Assembly: GCA_018716975.1 (NCBI GenBank)
Contig: DVJE01000001.1
Location: 106,893-170,892, forward strand
Direction of reading: 5' to 3'
Length of the DNA: 64,000 bases
DNA from: Candidatus Gallacutalibacter stercoravium
GTDB lineage: Bacteria > Bacillota > Clostridia > Oscillospirales > Acutalibacteraceae
A program made the translations under genes and the position numbers. Position 1 is the first letter of the stretch; each line of letters begins with the position of its first letter. The notes under the pieces were generated by a model, which was not told the origin of the DNA, made no database searches, and saw only the letters and a program-made list of their open reading frames with translations. Shown in pieces: positions 32,502 to 40,041 of this stretch.

Positions 32502-33602
32502 TTAGTCGATGGGAGGAATATCGATATAAACTTCCTTACCCAGCTTGGCGGAACGATAGATACCGTCGCAGATAGCCTGGTTGTACAGGATCTGAGAGCC
32601 AGGAACAGGAGCGGGACGGTTTTCTTTGATGCAATCGCAGAAATCGCGCACCTTCCAGTACCAAATCTCGTTGGCGTGCGGGCCCATCTCGTAAGCGTCG
32701 AAGGGATAGCTGGGCAGCACCTGGCTGGTGATCTGCTGGCCGCAAACATCCTTAAACAGCATAACGCGGGATTCCATCTTGGTGCCGTTAAAGCCGGTAA
32801 CAATCTTAATACCGCCCTCGGTGCCCAACCACAGGTTGTCGCCCAAAGTGTCGGCGTGCATAGCCCATGCCTCACGGAACACATAGGTCAGGCCGCCTTC
32901 CAGGCGCACAAACGCGGCGGAGAAGTCGTCAACATTAAAGTTTTCGGGGTCTTTCCAATACTTGGGGTTCTTGCCGAAATAATCGGTAGCCACAGCCGAA
33001 ACGCTCAGCGGCTTGGGATAATTAACGGCGTTCATCATCTGGTCGATCTCATAGCAACCGATGTCGCCCAAGCAGCCATAACCGGCATACTCAGCCTTAA
33101 CAAAGGTGCCGCCGGGGATACCGCGACGACGGCCGCCGCCGTTTTGCATGTAGTAAATCTTGCCCAGCTCGCCGGACTGAATGATCTTATCCACATATTT
33201 GCGGGTATAATCATAACGAGGCTGGAAGCCGATGGTTAAAATCTTGCCCGATTTCTTTTGGGCCTTTACCATATCCACAGCTTGTTGCAGCGTAAAGGAC
33301 ATGGGTTTTTCGCACAAAACGTTGATGCCGGCTTCCAAAGCGGGAATGGTAACCTCAGCATGCGTCGTATTGTATGTACAAACGCTTACGCCGTCCATTT
33401 CTACGTTTTTAATGAGTTCTTCCGCGCTCTCAAAGGCTTGGGCGCCCTTGATGCCGTGCTTTTCAAAAAATGCTTTTGCTTTGCCGGGCACGATATCAGC
33501 GCCGCCAACGATTTCTACATCGTCGAACTTTTTATATTCGTTGATGTGGGCGTTGGCAATTCCGCCGGTACCGATGATGCCGATGCGCAACTTACGATCC
33601 AT
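32502..33602 (-). CDS. Gfo/Idh/MocA family oxidoreductase
   Basis: A 366-aa NAD(P)-dependent sugar or polyol dehydrogenase. Rossmann motif GIIGTGGIANAH near residues 8-19, catalytic lysine in LCEKPMSFT, and C-terminal active-site block GYGCLGDIGCYEIDQMM, where the usual His of DxGxH is Tyr as in the glucose-fructose oxidoreductase branch. The start MDRKLRIG at 33602 has GAGGTG six bases upstream. It has its own near-consensus promoter and terminator, so it is monocistronic. Substrate uncertain. Confidence 0.9.
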   Translation of the reverse strand: MDRKLRIGIIGTGGIANAHINEYKKFDDVEIVGGADIVPGKAKAFFEKHGIKGAQAFESAEELIKNVEMDGVSVCTYNTTHAEVTIPALEAGINVLCEKPMSFTLQQAVDMVKAQKKSGKILTIGFQPRYDYTRKYVDKIIQSGELGKIYYMQNGGGRRRGIPGGTFVKAEYAGYGCLGDIGCYEIDQMMNAVNYPKPLSVSAVATDYFGKNPKYWKDPENFNVDDFSAAFVRLEGGLTYVFREAWAMHADTLGDNLWLGTEGGIKIVTGFNGTKMESRVMLFKDVCGQQITSQVLPSYPFDAYEMGPHANEIWYWKVRDFCDCIKENRPAPVPGSQILYNQAICDGIYRSAKLGKEVYIDIPPID

Positions 33603-33660
33603 TCCATTCACCTCTACCAAAAATTTTTATTTAAACCGGGAGTCTTTCGACTTCGCCTAC

Positions 33661-33707
33661 ATTGTATACTTCAAAATCGGTTCTGTCCATGCAAATTTGT
33701 TACAAAT
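33661..33707 (-). promoter_or_regulatory. Promoter of the Gfo/Idh gene with upstream dyad
   Basis: On the minus strand TGGACA (33689-33684) and TACAAT (33666-33661) are 17 bp apart. A dyad ATTTGT-T-ACAAAT (33695-33707) sits directly upstream of the -35, a suitable activator or catabolite-control site. Confidence 0.65.
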
Positions 33708-33861
33708 CACAAGCCGATTTCTCTTAAATAATCACCAAAATTTTTTATTATTTATGAAATTTGACCGGTTTGTTTTCGTTATTTTTGCCATTTTCCCCAA
33801 CCGTAGCGCATCGGTAAGAGTGGTACTTGGGGTGAATTTTATTCCTTTTAAACAAAAAGCC

Positions 33862-34434
33862 TCATTCTACATTGCGGTGCCGCTGTTCCATCTGCTGTGG
33901 GGTTACCCCCATGCGCTGGGCCAATAGCATAGATGCCACGTCAAAAAACAAAAATAGGGCTTGCTCGAACAAATTGCCCATACACTGTTGTGTGGGCACA
34001 AAGTCTCCCTGGGCACGGTAAGCCGCTGCGGGAATTTTCAGCGCCGTATCCGCCAGCTGCCTAGCCGAGCCTGTATCACAGGCGGTTACCAGCAAAATTC
34101 GCGCGCCCGCTTCGCGGGCCCGGCGGCATATATACAGCTCATGCCCCGTATCGCCGCTGCCAGAAGCGCACAGCAGCACATCCCCCGGCCCAATGGCGGG
34201 TGTGGTGTCGTCCCAAATCCAATAAGCCCGAAACCCCAGGTGCATTAATCGCATGGCAAAGGCCCGGGTGGCCAGGCCCTCCCGCCCGGCAGAGAGTAAA
34301 AACACCCGCCGGGCGTTAAGAATTTCTTGTAAAAAGGGCTCCACCTCTTCCCCGTTCATTTTATCAAAAACACGCCTCAGTTCCTGCAATGCCACATCCG
34401 CCAGCTTTTCAAACTGCCCGCCGTTTTGTTCCAT
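33862..34434 (-). CDS. SIS-domain sugar phosphate isomerase (HxlB-like)
   Basis: A 190-aa single-SIS-domain protein resembling 6-phospho-3-hexuloisomerase. The sugar-phosphate binding blocks are visible: RVFLLSAGREGLATRAFAMRLMHLG and LLCASGSGDTGHELYICRRAREAGARILLVTA. No partner HxlA (hexulose-phosphate synthase) is adjacent, so the physiological substrate may differ. ATG at 34434 is preceded by AAAGGAGAGAG. Divergent from the paaK gene, with separate promoters in the shared 225-bp gap. Confidence 0.82.
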   Translation of the reverse strand: MEQNGGQFEKLADVALQELRRVFDKMNGEEVEPFLQEILNARRVFLLSAGREGLATRAFAMRLMHLGFRAYWIWDDTTPAIGPGDVLLCASGSGDTGHELYICRRAREAGARILLVTACDTGSARQLADTALKIPAAAYRAQGDFVPTQQCMGNLFEQALFLFFDVASMLLAQRMGVTPQQMEQRHRNVE

Positions 34435-34461
34435 TTTTACTCTCTCCTTTTGCCTATTTCG

Positions 34462-34493
34462 TTTACCGCCATTATAGCACGGCTATTTACCGC
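34462..34493 (-). promoter_or_regulatory. Promoter of SIS gene flanked by direct repeats
   Basis: Extended -10 TGCTATAAT on the minus strand (ending at 34471) lies between two copies of GCGGTAAA (34462-34469 and 34486-34493), 24 bp apart, which could be a regulator binding site. Confidence 0.45.
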
Positions 34494-34553
34494 AAGATAG
34501 TTACTGGGCGAAAGAAAACAGCAGAAAAAAGAATAAAAATTTATTTTTCTCCA

Positions 34554-34582
34554 TTTACGTAAAAGGGCAAAAATGCTATAGT
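34554..34582 (+). promoter_or_regulatory. Promoter of the paaK gene
   Basis: TTTACG (34554-34559) and TATAGT (34577-34582) are 17 bp apart, giving a leader of about 70 nt before the start codon. Confidence 0.6.
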
Positions 34583-34659
34583 AATAAAGAGGAAGTGCCG
34601 GCGCACGGCCCCGCTACCGGGTGGCCGGCGGGCGGCCAAAAAGAGAGGAATGGTAAGCT

Positions 34660-35961
34660 ATGCCCAATTATTATCAGCCGGAAATTGAGTGCGCTTCACA
34701 GGAGCAAATCCGCGCTTGGCAGGATGAGCGCCTGGTAAAAACTGTGCATCATGTTTATGAACACGTGCCCTATTACCGCAACCTAATGGTGCAAAAAGGG
34801 GTAACCCCCGAGGATATCCACGGGGTGGACGATTTACATAAGCTGCCCTTTTTAACAAAAGACGATTTGCGCGACGCCTATCCCTATGGGCTGCTGGCCG
34901 TGCCCAAGCGCGACGCGGTGCGCATTCAGTCCACCAGCGGCACCACTGGACGCCGGGTTGTGGCCTTTTACACCCAGCACGACCTGGATTTGTGGGAGGA
35001 TTGCTGTGCCCGCGCCATTGTGGCGGCAGGCGGTAGCAACGAAGATGTGGTGCATGTGTGCTACGGCTACGGTTTGTTCACCGGTGGTCCCGGGTTAAAC
35101 GGCGGCTCCCACAAGGTGGGCAGCCTGACGCTGCCCATGTCCTCCGGTAATACCGATAGGCAAATTCAGTTCATGGTGGATCTAGGCTCCACCATTTTGT
35201 GCTGCACCCCTTCTTACGCTGCTTATTTGGCCGAAACCATTTGCGAGCGGGGGCTACAAAATCAGATTAAGCTGAAAGCCGGCATCTTTGGCGCCGAGGC
35301 CTGGAGCGAGGAAATGCGGCAGGATATTCAAAACAAACTGGGCATCAAGGCTTATGATATTTACGGCCTAACCGAAATTTCGGGTCCCGGCGTTTCGTTT
35401 GAGTGCAGCGAGCAAACCGGCATGCACATCAACGAGGATCACTTCATCGCCGAAATCATCGATCCCCAAACCGGCGAGGTGCTGCCCGAGGGAGAAAAGG
35501 GTGAGCTGGTGTTCACCAGCATTACCAAAGAGGCCTTCCCCCTCATCCGCTACCGCACCCGCGATATCTGCGTGCTGTCGCGTAAAAAGTGCTCTTGCGG
35601 CAGAACCCATGTTAAGATGAGCAAGCCCATGGGCCGCAGCGACGATATGCTGATTGTAAAGGGAGTTAATGTGTTCCCCTCCCAGATCGAAACCGTGCTG
35701 CTTAACAAGGGCTACCCCGCCAACTATCAGATTGTGGTCAGCCGTGTGAACAACAGCGATCAGCTGGATGTACAGGTGGAAATGACCCCCGAGATGTTCT
35801 CCGATACCGTTACCGAGGTTGCTTCGAAGGAAAAAGAGCTGGTGGATGCATTGAAAGCTATGCTGGGCATTTACGCCAACGTCAAGCTGGTGGCGCCCAA
35901 GTCCATTGCCCGCAGCGAAGGCAAAGCGGTAAGGATTATCGACAATCGCAAGTTGTATTAA
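34660..35961 (+). CDS. paaK: Phenylacetate-CoA ligase family enzyme
   Basis: A 433-aa adenylate-forming ligase that activates an aryl acid (phenylacetate or indole-3-acetate) with ATP and CoA. The P-loop STSGTTGRRV is at residues 91-100; downstream core motifs are IYGLTEISGPGVSFEC, IRYRTRDICVL and GRSDDMLIVKGVNVFPSQIE, and the C-terminal lid ends RIIDNRKLY. ATG has GAGAGGAATGG upstream. It is paired with a two-ACT-domain protein, the usual arrangement in anaerobes fermenting aromatic amino acids. No indolepyruvate oxidoreductase genes are in the window. Confidence 0.93.
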   Translation: MPNYYQPEIECASQEQIRAWQDERLVKTVHHVYEHVPYYRNLMVQKGVTPEDIHGVDDLHKLPFLTKDDLRDAYPYGLLAVPKRDAVRIQSTSGTTGRRVVAFYTQHDLDLWEDCCARAIVAAGGSNEDVVHVCYGYGLFTGGPGLNGGSHKVGSLTLPMSSGNTDRQIQFMVDLGSTILCCTPSYAAYLAETICERGLQNQIKLKAGIFGAEAWSEEMRQDIQNKLGIKAYDIYGLTEISGPGVSFECSEQTGMHINEDHFIAEIIDPQTGEVLPEGEKGELVFTSITKEAFPLIRYRTRDICVLSRKKCSCGRTHVKMSKPMGRSDDMLIVKGVNVFPSQIETVLLNKGYPANYQIVVSRVNNSDQLDVQVEMTPEMFSDTVTEVASKEKELVDALKAMLGIYANVKLVAPKSIARSEGKAVRIIDNRKLY

Positions 35962-36028
35962 CCAAAGCCTCTCAAGGCTTAAGTGCCTTCTCAATACCAA
36001 ACCAGACAACCGGAAAGGGGAGAGTGTT

Positions 36029-36460
36029 GTGACCGTTAAGCAGATATCCGTATTCTTAGAGAACAAGGCGGGCAGGCTCGCCGAATTTACCAAGGTGCTG
36101 CGCCAGAACGAAATTGACATGCGGGCGCTTTCCATCGCAGAAACGCCTGATTTCGGCATTCTGCGTGTAATTGTGGATGATCCCTATAAAACCGCCTGTG
36201 TGCTGAAGGACGCAGGGTATGTGGTATCCATCACCCCGGTGCTGGCCGCCGCTGTGCCGGATGAAACCGGCAGCCTTTACGAAATTCTCAACATTCTGGG
36301 CAAGCACAACATCAATTTGGAATACACCTACGCTTTTATCGGCCGGCGCAAGGGCACGGCCTATATGATCTTCCGGGTGGGCGACAACGACAAGGCCATC
36401 GAGGTTCTGTCGCAAAACAACATTAAGCTCATCTGCCAGCACGAGTTATATGACCTGTAA
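36029..36460 (+). CDS. Tandem ACT-domain protein
   Basis: A 143-aa cytoplasmic protein made of two ACT domains (about 3-68 and 70-143; VKQISVFLENKAGRLAEFTKVL and PDETGSLYEILNILGKHNINLEY). ACT domains bind amino acids or related ligands. The GTG start at 36029 has AAAGGGGAG upstream, 67 bp after paaK, and the two genes share a terminator at 36517. It probably senses an aromatic amino acid and modulates the ligase or its pathway. Confidence 0.88.
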   Translation: MTVKQISVFLENKAGRLAEFTKVLRQNEIDMRALSIAETPDFGILRVIVDDPYKTACVLKDAGYVVSITPVLAAAVPDETGSLYEILNILGKHNINLEYTYAFIGRRKGTAYMIFRVGDNDKAIEVLSQNNIKLICQHELYDL

Positions 36461-36516
36461 AAGCCCCGCCGTATGGGCAAAACAAGGCAAACCAACCGGT
36501 AAATAGAACAGCCGTC

Positions 36517-36552
36517 AAAAGGGAACGCAGAACCCTGCGTTCCCTTTTGTTG
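36517..36552 (+). terminator. Terminator of the paaK-ACT operon
   Basis: AAAAGGGAACGCAG (36517-36530) and CTGCGTTCCCTTTT (36535-36548) form a perfect 14-bp stem with a 4-base loop, ending in TTTTGTTG. Confidence 0.88.
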
Positions 36553-36609
36553 CACCCAGGCGCGCCCGCAACGTAAAGCGCAGCGAAGAATAGGAGGCGG
36601 AAAACAAGC

Positions 36610-37401
36610 ATGTGTGAAATAGCGGCAGGAATAGAAAAAGCCAAAGGGCTAATGGATACCATCGCCCGCTCTTACGCAGCTATTTTAGGGGATGGGCTCA
36701 CCGGCATTTATGTGCACGGCTCCTTGGCCTTTGGCTGCTTTTGCTGGCAAACCAGCGATATCGATTTTATCGTGGTCACCGAAGCACCGCCGCAGCAGTG
36801 GCAAAAGCAAGAAATGATTGCTCAGCTGCTCAGGCTGGACGCCGCGGCCCCCGCCAAAGGATTTGAAATGAGCGTGGTGCGGCGGCAGGATTGCCTTCAC
36901 TTTGTTTACCCCACCCCCTTTTCCCTGCACTACTCCAACACCCATAAGGCCGGCTATGAAAAGGATTTGCCCGGCTACTGCGCCCAAATGCAGGGCGTGG
37001 ATAAGGATTTGGCCGCCCACTTTACCGTCATCCGTCATGTGGGCGTAACCTGGCTGGGGGTGGATAAAAAGGAGGTGTTCGCCCCGGTGCCGCCGGAAGA
37101 TTATCTTGACAGCATTCGGGAGGATATCGCCAACGCGCAGCGCGATATTTTACAAAACCCGGTTTATGTTGTTTTAAACCTATGCCGCGTGCTGGCCTAT
37201 GTGCAGGAGGGGCTGGTACTCTCTAAGCAGCAGGGCGCCGTGTGGGGGATGGAACACCTACCCGGCGTTTACCGCGGGGTAATCGCCGCCGCTTTGCGCC
37301 GGTATGAGGGGGGACCGGCCGCCGGAGAGCTAACAGACGCCGGTGCTCTGGCCTCTTTTGCCCGCGATATGCTGGGCCGGCTCTTTGTACCCCAGGCATG
37401 A
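36610..37401 (+). CDS. Aminoglycoside nucleotidyltransferase-like protein
   Basis: A 263-aa protein with the nucleotidyltransferase motif YVHGSLAFGCFCWQTSDIDFIVV (Gly37-Ser38, metal ligands Asp50 and Asp52) and an AadA/DUF4111-type helical C-terminal half (DSIREDIANAQRDILQNPVYVVLNLCRVLAYVQEG, and KQQGAVWGMEHLP). Length equals AadA-type ANT(3'')/ANT(9) enzymes, which add AMP to streptomycin or spectinomycin. Drug specificity cannot be read from the sequence; a housekeeping substrate is possible. Monocistronic, with GGAGG upstream of ATG 36610. Confidence 0.78.
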   Translation: MCEIAAGIEKAKGLMDTIARSYAAILGDGLTGIYVHGSLAFGCFCWQTSDIDFIVVTEAPPQQWQKQEMIAQLLRLDAAAPAKGFEMSVVRRQDCLHFVYPTPFSLHYSNTHKAGYEKDLPGYCAQMQGVDKDLAAHFTVIRHVGVTWLGVDKKEVFAPVPPEDYLDSIREDIANAQRDILQNPVYVVLNLCRVLAYVQEGLVLSKQQGAVWGMEHLPGVYRGVIAAALRRYEGGPAAGELTDAGALASFARDMLGRLFVPQA

Positions 37402-37575
37402 GCGCAGGCGCACCTTCGCAATTTTGTACCCCCGCCCCCCGGCAGGAAAGCATGATTGCCCATTGCCTTTTGCCAAGGGCCGGTGTATATTGAACGGGTA
37501 AAACAAACCTGCTTTGCCGCGGCCTTGTTTGCTGGCAACGCCGCCAAAACGCAGGAAGAAAAGGAGTGTTCCAAC

Positions 37576-38286
37576 ATGAAACCAAGCAAAAAGGCCTGTG
37601 AAATGTCTGTGCGGGAACTGGCCGCCTATATCGATCAATCGGTGCTCAAGCCGGAGTTTACCGAGGCGGACATCCGCAAATATATTCAAGAGGGCGTGGA
37701 TTTTGGTTGTGCTACTGTGTGCATCAACCCCGCTTCGCTAGACATCGCCGCCGAACTGACTCGCGGCACCGATACCAAAATCTGCGTGGTGTGCGACTTT
37801 CCCTTTGGCGCCAGCACCACCGCCAGCAAATGCCTACAGGCCGAAAGCTATTGCAAGCGCGGCGACGTGTATGAGCTGGATATTGTGGCCAACTTTGGTT
37901 GGATCCGCAGCGGGAAGTGGGACGACGTAACCGCCGATATCAAAGCAGTAGTGGACATTTGCCACTCTTACGGCACCGCTGTGAAGGTGATTTTTGAAAC
38001 CGACGCTTTGGATTACGATCAGGTGCGCCGGGCTTGTGAGTGCGCCATCGCCGCCAACGCGGATTTTGTGAAAACCAGCACCGGCTTTTTAACCGGCTTT
38101 GAGTCTCATGGGGCCACTCCCGAAGTGATTCAGGTCATGATGGATACTTGCAAGGATCGCATCAAGATAAAGGGCAGCGGCTGCATCCGCACACGGGAGC
38201 ATTTCTTGCAGCTGATCGATATGGGGATCGACCGCATGGGCATCGGCTACCGCTCCACCCCCGTTGTGCTGGGATTGAAAAAATAA
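37576..38286 (+). CDS. deoC: Deoxyribose-phosphate aldolase
   Basis: A 236-aa class I aldolase cleaving 2-deoxyribose 5-phosphate to glyceraldehyde 3-phosphate and acetaldehyde. The Schiff-base lysine Lys166 is in FVKTSTGF, and the second catalytic lysine Lys199 is in IKGSGCIRT, where most DeoC proteins read KASGGIRT or KPAGGVRT, so the glycine after the serine is replaced by cysteine. The ATG at 37576 has AAAAGGAG upstream; the frame is open from 37456. Monocistronic and not beside other nucleoside genes. Confidence 0.92.
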   Translation: MKPSKKACEMSVRELAAYIDQSVLKPEFTEADIRKYIQEGVDFGCATVCINPASLDIAAELTRGTDTKICVVCDFPFGASTTASKCLQAESYCKRGDVYELDIVANFGWIRSGKWDDVTADIKAVVDICHSYGTAVKVIFETDALDYDQVRRACECAIAANADFVKTSTGFLTGFESHGATPEVIQVMMDTCKDRIKIKGSGCIRTREHFLQLIDMGIDRMGIGYRSTPVVLGLKK

Positions 38287-38327
38287 AAAGCAAGGCAACT
38301 GTTGCTCTATTCTTTTTACAAAATACC

Positions 38328-38371
38328 ACAGGCGGCTGTTCTCTTTCGTAGGGGCGGCCGCCTGTTTTTTT
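38328..38371 (+). terminator. Terminator of deoC
   Basis: ACAGGCGGC (38328-38336) pairs with GCCGCCTGT (38357-38365), followed by TTTTTTT. Confidence 0.85.
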
Positions 38372-38853
38372 GATTTGCATTTGCCCCTCTTTCCCGTTCA
38401 ACCGGGATTTCGGTTCAGCGCAGGCAATCCTTTTACTAGCGCGCCTTTGTCCCCTGCGGCTTAATCGGGTTGCCCGCTCCGGAGCGGAGGCAACGGCAAA
38501 TCGGCGCAGCCAAGGCTCACAGCCTGCAACCAAGCAGCATCCCATGGGCAGCCGGGCCTAATAAAAATCTTTAGCCTGGTAGGTTGCTTCCTTGTATCCT
38601 CGCCCGATGATTGCCGCGAAAGCGCCTTTGTTCCCCCGAATGGGTAAAATACCTCTATTGCATAAGCCTAACAGATAATACGAAACGGCGCTCCCTGCAG
38701 CCTTGGCGGCTGTGGAAAGCGCCGTTTCTTTCTTCATATTCTAATAGAGATAAAAGGCTTTGCTCAAACGCGCCTCGCGCTCTTACTATGGGCAAGAGCC
38801 ACGGGTAAAGCCCGCAGAGAAATTCTGATGTACAAAGCAAAAAGGCGGCGCGG
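38372..38853. other. Non-coding gap with a second hairpin
   Basis: About 480 bases without a supported gene. A strong hairpin lies at 38682-38728: GAAACGGCGCT pairs with AGCGCCGTTTC, with an inner CAGCC/GGCTG stem, followed on the plus strand by TTTCTTTC. It resembles a terminator for a plus-strand transcript that has no visible ORF, so a small RNA is possible. Nothing else recognised. Confidence 0.4.
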
Positions 38854-39960
38854 TTATTCCTCTAGACAAGCACCGTAGCCTTGCTTTTGCGCCTCAGCCT
38901 TGAGCTTTTGCCAAAAGCGCAGCAGCAACTCGTCAGAAGCGTCGTCGTTTAAGGGGATATGCTCCATCGGCACGCCCAGCGCCCCGGCCAGGTTGCGCAA
39001 ACCGAACTGAAAGCTGCGCCGGTTACCCGCCCCGCCTTTGCAAATGCCGATAAAGAAGGGGATACGGTTTTCTTCTACACACCGGCGGTAGCGCTCCAGC
39101 ACCGCTTCATCCTCCTGCTGCCAGCCGGTGTTTCCCGCCAGCAGTAGATCATCCAGCTCCTGCTGGCTGTTTACGCCGCAAACGCAGGTGGTAATGCGGG
39201 GATTGTGCAAATTCCAGGCCACCGCCTTGGCGGCAACGTGGGAATCCATCAGCCCGCCCAAAAGCTGCTCTGCGTTGGGCAGCCGGTTGAGGGCACAAAA
39301 CGGAATGCCGTATTCATACCAAATCAGCGGCTTCATGGCCACAAAGGAGGCGCTGCCGCTATAGCCGTCAAAGGCCGTTTCAAATGCCCTGTTTTTATAG
39401 TTATAAGCCAACATGATCAGCTGAAATTGGGGGAAGGTATCGGCGATCTGCCTTGCCAGCGTATGATTGTGGCAAGAAAAACCGATGATGTCGAAATCGC
39501 CCTGCTGCCGGCGCTTCTCCAAATGCTCCAGCACCTGGGCGCATGCGCCGGGGTCGTAGCCTTCGTCTATGGCGTTAATCATAAAGGAATCCAGGTGGTT
39601 CTGGGGCAAAACGGCCAGCCGCTCATCCAACCAGCGGTCAATATATTGGCTGGGGGTAATGCCCGCCGCCACCGAACCGGTGAAAGTGCCCAGCACCATG
39701 CCGTTGATGTGAACCTTATCACGAATGTGCAGCGGGGCCATGGATTGCGCCAGCATCTCTACCTCGTTGCGCCAGGTGGTGTCGTAATAAGTGACGCCGC
39801 TGTCAAAAGCCCGCTCCAGCATTTCGGTGCGCGCCTTGACTTCTTGGCGCGACACTTGGGCGTAACTGGCCTCAAACCGGCCCTCCTCCATTTTGGAATA
39901 GTGACCGCCGATTCCCACGCGGGAAATCCGATTATTTTTTCCGATTGATGCGTATTGCAC
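38854..39960 (-). CDS. Divergent aldo/keto reductase-like protein
   Basis: A 368-aa TIM-barrel protein of the aldo/keto reductase superfamily (ISRVGIGGHYS; FDSGVTYYDTTWRNEVEMLAQ; LDSFMINAID; DIIGFSCHNHTLARQI; NPRITTCVCGVNSQQELDDL). Of the catalytic tetrad, Asp60 and Lys82 are present, but the Tyr of YGxSE is missing (TWRNEVEML) and the usual His after strand 4 is Asn129. It may not be a standard reductase. GTG at 39960 has GGGGGAG upstream; the frame extends to 40029 without a ribosome site. Monocistronic. Confidence 0.8.
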   Translation of the reverse strand: MQYASIGKNNRISRVGIGGHYSKMEEGRFEASYAQVSRQEVKARTEMLERAFDSGVTYYDTTWRNEVEMLAQSMAPLHIRDKVHINGMVLGTFTGSVAAGITPSQYIDRWLDERLAVLPQNHLDSFMINAIDEGYDPGACAQVLEHLEKRRQQGDFDIIGFSCHNHTLARQIADTFPQFQLIMLAYNYKNRAFETAFDGYSGSASFVAMKPLIWYEYGIPFCALNRLPNAEQLLGGLMDSHVAAKAVAWNLHNPRITTCVCGVNSQQELDDLLLAGNTGWQQEDEAVLERYRRCVEENRIPFFIGICKGGAGNRRSFQFGLRNLAGALGVPMEHIPLNDDASDELLLRFWQKLKAEAQKQGYGACLEE

Positions 39961-40041
39961 AATGCTCCCCCTTTTCTTTGTTTTCTTTTTACCACCTATT
40001 AGTATAGCAAAACCCGCCGGCTTCAGCAAGCGGCAAGCGTT

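Noticed and set aside
32268..33239. Plus-strand 323-aa frame
   Set aside because: Antisense of the methyltransferase start and the Gfo/Idh gene.
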